The notes beneath the pieces are model-generated. The model did no database searches. It was not told the DNA's origin and saw only the letters and a list, made by a program, of their open reading frames with translations. The translations under genes and the position numbers were made by a program. Shown here in pieces: positions 17,043 to 22,759 of a stretch of DNA of 28,309 nucleotides (within the stretch, counting starts at the first letter, position 1; every line of letters begins with the position of its first letter). Source of the stretch: a virus; the IMG/VR virus record IMGVR_UViG_3300034375_001914, positions 1 through 28,309 of that record; one strand, given 5' to 3'.

Positions 17043-18113
17043 TCACCAAACAAACTTGTGCTGTCCAGTAACATTTGGAAGAGCAAATGCTGCATCAATT
17101 GTAGTATCTCCTGCTGCCATAGCTGTGCTAGAATCTGCTGCATAAATAACAACTTGGTTTAATTCACCTGCAGGTGCAATACCTGTAGATGATGGCCAGT
17201 TTGTTGCGTACTCAATAGTTACTTTGTGATACTTGTAAGTAGTATTTGTATAAGTAGCTACAGGATCTGGGAAGTACATTCTGTTGAAGTTACCATAACG
17301 GCTTCTGCAACGAATTTCTTCTCCAAGAACTTGCCATGCATTCCCAACTCCAACTTTTGCTTTTGCAGTTGCGTTAGATACTACAGGAACAGTATCATCT
17401 GTATTGTTATGTGCAATCATATCAAATACAACTCCTGCGTGCCTTGCAGTAATTGTAACTACTCCTGTAGTGTTAGATGCTGTAAACAACGCATTTAATA
17501 CTGGGGAGTTTTGAATATTAGCCACTAAGTCATCCCCTGCAGTTGTTGCAGTTGCTCCAGTTGCTCCAATATTAATTGCCTTGTGATTAGTAGTATTGAA
17601 ACTCCCAAGAGGGAAATCAAAATTATTTCCACTAAGATCAATCAATCCAGGATTATCATTTGTAAAGTTCAAATGAGCAGTAGGAGTATTGCGAATAATG
17701 AACTTAACATTCAAATCATCGCCTGCATCGTCAAGTGCAAAAGTTACTGTGCCTGCATGTCTAGTAGATGCTTCAAATGGTGAAAACTCTATAGACTTAA
17801 TCTGACTAGTGTTAATGATGGGAGTAGCAATTGGGTTGTTTGCTGTCCCTTGAACAAATTGAATCTGAGAATACAACCAAAGAGGATTTACAATTGGGGT
17901 ACCGTCTACAGCTGCTGCTGTATCTACCTCAGCTACAGTAGTTGCGTACAGTTTGGTATTAATCCACTGGTCATCATTAGTTCCATATTTTGTAGTGTTC
18001 CAAATTCCTACTTGGGCAGATCCAGCATCTACAAAAGAGTCATCACCATCACTTCCAGGTGCAATTAAGTTTCCATTGTTTAAAATGAATACTTGTGATA
18101 AGTTAGTTCCCAT
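17043..18113 (-). CDS. Virion structural protein, beta-rich with two related domains (putative)
   Basis: The 356-residue protein starts MGTNLSQVFILNNGNLIAPG and has two segments with the same RHAG strand motif: TRHAGTVTFALDDAG near 117-131 and TARHAGVVFDMIA near 222-234. This hints at an internal duplication of a beta-sandwich domain. A later block, EEIRCRSRYGNFNRMYFPDP, and an aromatic strand region (TYKYHKVTIEYATNW) recall phage tube or virion structural proteins of Bacteroidota phages, though a podovirus would not need a long tube. It has a 37-base AT-rich leader and is followed by the terminator at 16993-17028, which together with its place near the capsid gene suggests strong expression. 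Decoration, tail-tube-like and head-fibre roles are all possible. Confidence 0.6.
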   Translation of the reverse strand: MGTNLSQVFILNNGNLIAPGSDGDDSFVDAGSAQVGIWNTTKYGTNDDQWINTKLYATTVAEVDTAAAVDGTPIVNPLWLYSQIQFVQGTANNPIATPIINTSQIKSIEFSPFEASTRHAGTVTFALDDAGDDLNVKFIIRNTPTAHLNFTNDNPGLIDLSGNNFDFPLGSFNTTNHKAINIGATGATATTAGDDLVANIQNSPVLNALFTASNTTGVVTITARHAGVVFDMIAHNNTDDTVPVVSNATAKAKVGVGNAWQVLGEEIRCRSRYGNFNRMYFPDPVATYTNTTYKYHKVTIEYATNWPSSTGIAPAGELNQVVIYAADSSTAMAAGDTTIDAAFALPNVTGQHKFVW

Positions 18114-18150
18114 TTTTAGTTAATTATTTTTATTGGGATTAAACATAAAA

Positions 18151-19269
18151 TTACTCACTCTCTAGGACTTCCCTAGATTGTGTGTTATACCTCGGGTCTT
18201 GAATAGCCTCCAGTATGCTTTGTATTGCCATTTCCACAATCTCTTGATGAGTGTGTTGTGGCAATTCACAACCAACTCCTAGATTAAAATCCATTTGTTT
18301 AGGTTGTCTAATGTATTTAATAGTAACAAATGTAGTGAAAAAAGTATTATCACTATGTACGTCAATAAAGTTTTCTTGAATCGTAAACTTAATTTTATCG
18401 TAAGTACTGGTATTAAATGGATCGTACAATATGCTGTACAGATCATCATGTTGAACATACCACATACGTTCTTTGCTAGCAGTCCCAACTCCTTGCAAAG
18501 GTTCTCTAGATGTTATGGTGTGTACAACAGTTGGTAATGTAGTTTCCTGAAGATAAGTATTTCCATCAGCTACCCACTTAGCTGTTATTGTATCAGCTTG
18601 TCCAAAAGATGAGGTAGCTAGCAGTAATTTCAACGTATTAGAATCTACTGTTGGGGTAGCTTCAAAATCAGTAAACTGATTTAAGGTAGCTGCAACTGAG
18701 GTATTAACTATATCAGGACGAGAGTTAACTACAGCTATGTTATTTCTGTATGTTGAGTCATAGTTGTTGATATTAGTGACATACTGCATGTTCATACCAT
18801 TACTGTTGGATATGATAGCTGTATCGTCTACTAATATCTCAGTCAGTATTGCCCCATCTACAGGAGGGGACATTGATATGTTTACAACCTTAAATGAGGC
18901 AGTACTTGTTATGTGCTCAATACTACCTAAGCAACTATAATACCCTTCTTGAATAGCATTAACTAAGAACATGTAGTCCATAGGTAATGCAACTCTGTCT
19001 ACCTCAAATCCAGTTAATGTTTCCCCTACATAAAATGCTTTTAACCTCCTATCTACAACTAAGTTTCTGAGGTCATCAATTCTTTTTTGAGATTGCTCAA
19101 ATCCATCACGATACTTATTCCCATTTGGGGAATATCTCTGCTTGATGAATCTCTCCATAGCTATATTAAGCTCATGGTCAATCTCTTCAGGCAAGAGATT
19201 GTCAACCTGGAAAGATGCAATTTTTTGCACCCCCAGGTTGACTGCTATATGCATCTCTTCTATAGTCAT
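18151..19269 (-). CDS. Ring / head-tail connector protein (crAss-like, putative)
   Basis: The 372-residue protein begins MTIEEMHIAVNLGVQKIASF and continues with LPEEIDHELNIAMERFIKQR, a helical start I recognise from crAss-like phage structural proteins placed just after the capsid gene. The middle (about 130-250) is an Asn/Thr/Ser-rich beta insertion, and the C-terminus returns to the helical pattern (THQEIVEMAIQSILEAIQDP) followed by RYNTQSREVLE. The helical core interrupted by a beta domain matches the other two putative ring/adaptor proteins in this window (12492-13160 and 8940-10286). Its ATG overlaps the previous stop in a TAATG junction. It is likely the ring that binds the portal, but this is inferred from order. 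Confidence 0.6.
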   Translation of the reverse strand: MTIEEMHIAVNLGVQKIASFQVDNLLPEEIDHELNIAMERFIKQRYSPNGNKYRDGFEQSQKRIDDLRNLVVDRRLKAFYVGETLTGFEVDRVALPMDYMFLVNAIQEGYYSCLGSIEHITSTASFKVVNISMSPPVDGAILTEILVDDTAIISNSNGMNMQYVTNINNYDSTYRNNIAVVNSRPDIVNTSVAATLNQFTDFEATPTVDSNTLKLLLATSSFGQADTITAKWVADGNTYLQETTLPTVVHTITSREPLQGVGTASKERMWYVQHDDLYSILYDPFNTSTYDKIKFTIQENFIDVHSDNTFFTTFVTIKYIRQPKQMDFNLGVGCELPQHTHQEIVEMAIQSILEAIQDPRYNTQSREVLESE

Positions 19270-20081
19270 TATACTTTAAGTTCCTTAAGCTGAGCTCTCA
19301 TAGCATTAATCTGCCCAGATCTTTTCTTGTTATTAAAGTACACAATTGCATCCGTAAGAGTCTCCCCAATAGTTTCATCTCCGTAGATTACTTGATTCCC
19401 TATTGTTCTAAGTACCCCTAATTCAATCATCTCTTCAATCTCAGCACGTACATCTAAGTTTTTGTCGAGTGAGTACTTCAAGAATCTATCTGGGGAAGAG
19501 TTCTTAATATCGTACAATTGATTCTCTACTTCAAGCTCTGATAATGAATCTGGTTTAGATCCCTTAGACAATACTCGAAGCAACCGTCTCATCTTTTCTA
19601 CGTCAGAGCTGATCTTAATAAACTCTCTATCAGCATCTTTACTCATCTTAACCTTAGCGTTCTTCTTAACGAGGTCAATTTCTGGATCGTAGATGTAGAA
19701 CTTCTTAGCAGGATTAGATTTCATCTCCTCTTCAGAAGTTGCTACTTGGCGATGCTTTTGACACCACTTGTAAGTAATGTAGTCCATTAAGTTATTGGGC
19801 TCGTTAGTATCTTCATCTACTGAGATATCTAACTCTACTCCCTCAAATGGGACTTTCAATGACATTGATGCCCAAAAATTCTTCTCAGCCTTTGGCCAAT
19901 CTGGGTGAGTTGGGGGGACATCTAAAAGTTTACTCAAGAGTCTATGAGACTCATGCTCGTCTAAACCCTTGAGTGGTTGACGATTAACATAGATAGAACC
20001 AATCTTAATTTTAGCAGTGGCTCTAATTTCTTTTGGGAGATGGTTTAATACCTCCTTGCGTCTGATCATAATTTTGCGCAT
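19269..20081 (-). CDS. Head accessory protein of unknown function, helical
   Basis: The 270-residue protein contains LPKEIRATAKIKIGSIYVNR, a KNFWASMSLKVPFEGVELDI block, KKFYIYDPEIDLVKKNAKVK, and a C-terminal half with MRRLLRVLSKG, SPDRFLKYSLDKNLDVRAEI and YGDETIGETLTDAIVYFNNK. The second-half pattern 'LR..SKG...S..E.E..L.....SP..FL.......D....I......GVLR......YG.ETIG' is one I associate with a conserved virion-associated protein of large phages, but it has no named function that I can state. It is the first gene after the capsid gene and its GC hairpin. A role in capsid completion or connector assembly is an inference. Confidence 0.65.
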   Translation of the reverse strand: MRKIMIRRKEVLNHLPKEIRATAKIKIGSIYVNRQPLKGLDEHESHRLLSKLLDVPPTHPDWPKAEKNFWASMSLKVPFEGVELDISVDEDTNEPNNLMDYITYKWCQKHRQVATSEEEMKSNPAKKFYIYDPEIDLVKKNAKVKMSKDADREFIKISSDVEKMRRLLRVLSKGSKPDSLSELEVENQLYDIKNSSPDRFLKYSLDKNLDVRAEIEEMIELGVLRTIGNQVIYGDETIGETLTDAIVYFNNKKRSGQINAMRAQLKELKV

Positions 20082-20128
20082 TGTTCTTTTATTTATGGAT
20101 TAAGAATAACTCCCTATTTATGGTTAAT

Positions 20129-20158
20129 GGGGGACAACCGCCGTTGCAGTCGTCCCCC
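20129..20158 (-). other. GC-rich hairpin after the major capsid gene, no T-run
   Basis: The minus-strand transcript can form GGGGGACGAC paired with GUUGUCCCCC, a 10-base-pair stem with one G-U wobble and a 10-base loop. It lies 18 bases after the capsid stop codon. No T-run follows, so it is not a classic terminator; it may stabilise the capsid message or give partial termination. Confidence 0.7.
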
Positions 20159-20176
20159 TTGCAAACCAAACACAAA

Positions 20177-21598
20177 TTACGATGCTACACACTGAAGATC
20201 TAAGCTAGTATCAAATCTGCGAAGCAGGATACCAGCTGTTTTCAACATGTGTACTGATGCACCGTCTATATCACTAGCGCGAGTGTCAGTTTCAGTAAAT
20301 CCTTTTGGAACAACTGAACCAGCAACAGCCCAACGCATCATTTCACGACCCTTCTTATTAATCATCTGGAGGTTATTTTCTCCATCATAAGTAGACTGGT
20401 CAACAAATACCATACGGTAAGATTCGAGTGGCAATCCAGACTCTGGGTGCTTCATAGAAGCTTGAGCAACTGGGCCATGGTCGAACAAAGGAACTTTTAC
20501 TACGTTCACTCTGTGACCATCAATGTGGTCGTAAGAAGTGAAGTAACCAGTGATACCGAGGTTACGACCGCTACCAGTGATGAACTTAGATTCGGTAGTT
20601 CGAAGGTAAGAGTTAGTATCAGCTTTGTAGTAATCACGCAAAGCCTTATCAAACTCACGTGCACCACCTACACCAGTGTAGAGAGTAACTTGCTTATCTG
20701 TAGCATCAGTCATGCCGTAGAACAAGTCACCAATAACATCCTCAATCTTCTTTTGAGTCAAAGTAGAGTAAGTGTCCTTGTTGATGATTTGCTCGAACAA
20801 ACCAGGACCAGAAATAACTGGTTGACCGTTCTCATCGAGCATTTGGTTGTTACCCTTATCATCATAAGTCTTCTGACCATACCAGTAGTACATCTCACAC
20901 TCCTCCTTAAACTTGAGCATGTGACGATACTCTTCGTAGTCCATCCACAACTTAGTAGTAGAGCCCTCTTTCATTGGGAGAGTAAACTCAGCTACGTAGT
21001 TCTTAGCATTACCAGCAAAGTGGTAAGACTTACGAACTGTACCGATTTTACTTCTTACAAGACCAGGAGCACTCCAGTTAGATGCATTACCACGAGAGAA
21101 ATCAATTCCTACGTTAGCGTAGAGCATACCCCACAATGCACCTGCAGCTGTATCTGCACTATCAATAGATGATACATCAGGAGATACAATCTTCAAGGTG
21201 TACTTATACCCACCTGCATCAGGGGTTGGTTGCTCCATAATACGAGCCAATACCCCAGACTGAGATACTAAGGTGTAAGGGAATACAAACCACTTGTCAG
21301 GGAAAGTAACAGTAAAGTAACTACCTCCTGCACCGTTACCAACTGCTGAAACTACAGGACGTACGTTAACTTCGTGAGTCTTAACTCTGTACTCATACTC
21401 AAACCGATCAATAGAGCGAACATTACCTACACCTTCTGTTAAGAAAGAGAGTGGGAACTTCTTCTCTTCGCGACCTGCCAAGTGAGTAATAATTGGGGAG
21501 AGTTCTTGTGGTTTCTCCATCAAAGCATTGACCAACGAGTTAGTGTCGGTCATCTGCTGATCATTGTAATAAGTCTTTAAGACTTGTTGTAAAGCCAT
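20177..21598 (-). CDS. Major capsid protein (HK97-type fold, crAss-like)
   Basis: The 473-residue protein has the length and context of a crAss-like major capsid protein. Its N-terminal part contains ALMEKPQELSPIITHLAGRE and FPLSFLTEGVGNVRSIDRFE, and later parts hold FLPMKE-type strands, FKEECEMYYWYGQKTYDDKG, a Gly-rich GPGLFEQIINKD loop and SYRMVFVDQSTYDGENNLQM. It follows the acidic scaffold-like gene and precedes a strong hairpin, the usual place for a capsid gene. Codon choice differs from the tail genes: Gly is mostly GGT, Arg CGT/CGC, Asn AAC, Phe TTC, Lys AAG, as in highly expressed genes. The HK97 fold itself is inferred from family knowledge rather than from visible catalytic motifs. 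A 241-codon plus-strand frame lying opposite this gene is a shadow. Confidence 0.88.
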   Translation of the reverse strand: MALQQVLKTYYNDQQMTDTNSLVNALMEKPQELSPIITHLAGREEKKFPLSFLTEGVGNVRSIDRFEYEYRVKTHEVNVRPVVSAVGNGAGGSYFTVTFPDKWFVFPYTLVSQSGVLARIMEQPTPDAGGYKYTLKIVSPDVSSIDSADTAAGALWGMLYANVGIDFSRGNASNWSAPGLVRSKIGTVRKSYHFAGNAKNYVAEFTLPMKEGSTTKLWMDYEEYRHMLKFKEECEMYYWYGQKTYDDKGNNQMLDENGQPVISGPGLFEQIINKDTYSTLTQKKIEDVIGDLFYGMTDATDKQVTLYTGVGGAREFDKALRDYYKADTNSYLRTTESKFITGSGRNLGITGYFTSYDHIDGHRVNVVKVPLFDHGPVAQASMKHPESGLPLESYRMVFVDQSTYDGENNLQMINKKGREMMRWAVAGSVVPKGFTETDTRASDIDGASVHMLKTAGILLRRFDTSLDLQCVAS

Positions 21599-21617
21599 GA
21601 TATTCTAGTTTTTGTTT

Positions 21618-22688
21618 TTATTGTAAAAGCGCATTAATGTCTAAATCATCTGGATCAAATGACCTTGACCGACGCTGTGCTTTTCTAGCATTTTTAACTT
21701 GTGCTTCTTGGTTTGAGATACGATCTCTTAAAGACTGTACACTCTTAGTACGAGCCTTAGTATCAATGAGATCATCTAACTTAAACCCTGAGAACACTAA
21801 GTAATCCATAGCAAGTTTCATATCAATATCAGATTCCTGATAATCTAAATCTCTTTGAGTCTCCCCATTAGGACCTACTGGCTCAGAGATGTACTCAAAG
21901 AATTTAGACTTTTGTCTATCAGGGATACGAATACCTGCGAATTCATTTCCTTGCTCAATCTTGTTTGCAACATCTTCCCAGAATTGATCAGCTTCTTGTG
22001 CTTGACGCTGAAATTCTGCCTGTTGTTGCGCAAACATTTCTTGACGAACTTGTTCTTGATACTGAGCTAACTCATTACGAGCAAATTCAGATTTACTGAA
22101 CAGCTTACCATTAGCTTCTAATGTTTCAAGCATTTCCCCAATGAACTCATCATCGTGGCCTTTACTTTGAAAGTAGTTAGCTAATACTGCTCGTTGTGTA
22201 TTGACGTCTTCCTCTGCAATATCAATTGACCCAAAATCTACTTGTGGGTTGTAAGCCTGCATAAACTCTTGTGAGTTACCCCCAGACATCAAATAATCTA
22301 GATGTTGTTGAACTTCAGGATATTGCTCAAACAACTGATTCAATTGTTCCTCAGCTGCTTCTTGACTAATATCTCTTACAAAGTTTGTCAACCCATCTAC
22401 AGTATCGTCGTACTCATTATTAAGCTCAAACCCAAGAGTATTAGCTATTTCGAAAATAACTCCTTCTCTTGCTGAGTCTTCTTCAGAAAACTCAGATTCA
22501 TCTTCTTCGTAGTCTTCTGACTCTTCTGATTCTTCTTCTTCAAGTTCAAGCTCTTCTTCAACAACTTCTTCTTCAACCTGAGTCTCAGGTTCTTGTGTTG
22601 GTTCATCCGGAACACTGGCAAGCCCATCCCCTAACATATCGTCAAAGGAGATAGCGCTAATGTCTAACTTGCGATCTTCAGTATCCAT
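21618..22688 (-). CDS. Capsid scaffold-like protein
   Basis: The 356-residue protein is acidic at the front (about residues 28-75 are mostly Glu, Asp, Ser) and helical and Gln-rich in the middle (EQVRQEMFAQQQAEFQRQAQ). It ends with a basic segment, NARKAQRRSRSF, followed by DPDDLDINALLQ. An acidic, helical protein with a basic C-terminus lying directly upstream of the capsid gene is the standard profile of a scaffolding protein, where the basic end binds capsid subunits. No protease domain is visible. The sequence itself shows no named family, so the assignment rests on composition and position. The 71-base gap before it is AT-rich. Confidence 0.65.
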   Translation of the reverse strand: MDTEDRKLDISAISFDDMLGDGLASVPDEPTQEPETQVEEEVVEEELELEEEESEESEDYEEDESEFSEEDSAREGVIFEIANTLGFELNNEYDDTVDGLTNFVRDISQEAAEEQLNQLFEQYPEVQQHLDYLMSGGNSQEFMQAYNPQVDFGSIDIAEEDVNTQRAVLANYFQSKGHDDEFIGEMLETLEANGKLFSKSEFARNELAQYQEQVRQEMFAQQQAEFQRQAQEADQFWEDVANKIEQGNEFAGIRIPDRQKSKFFEYISEPVGPNGETQRDLDYQESDIDMKLAMDYLVFSGFKLDDLIDTKARTKSVQSLRDRISNQEAQVKNARKAQRRSRSFDPDDLDINALLQ

Positions 22689-22759
22689 TTTTCAAAAGTA
22701 TTTAATTTGTGATTTAGTTTATTTGTTTAAGATTATATTACAACTGTCGTTATAATATG
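22689..22759 (-). other. AT-rich intergenic gap before the scaffold gene
   Basis: This 71-base gap is one of the longer ones in the window. The minus strand contains GTAATATAATC and, just before the ATG, TACTTTTG, which fits the Bacteroidota -7 pattern TAnnTTTG. No TTG lies at the right -33 distance and the -7 match is too near the start codon, so I do not call a promoter. Confidence 0.3.

Noticed and set aside
20447-21172. 241-codon open frame on the plus strand opposite the capsid gene
   Set aside because: It lies entirely within the capsid gene, has no start context and low-complexity Val/Thr/Ser-rich composition, and is explained by the capsid gene's biased codon choice.
22689-22700. TACTTTTG resembling a Bacteroidota -7 promoter element
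   Set aside because: It is only 4 bases from the ATG and no TTG lies about 20 bases upstream, so a start from it would leave almost no leader.
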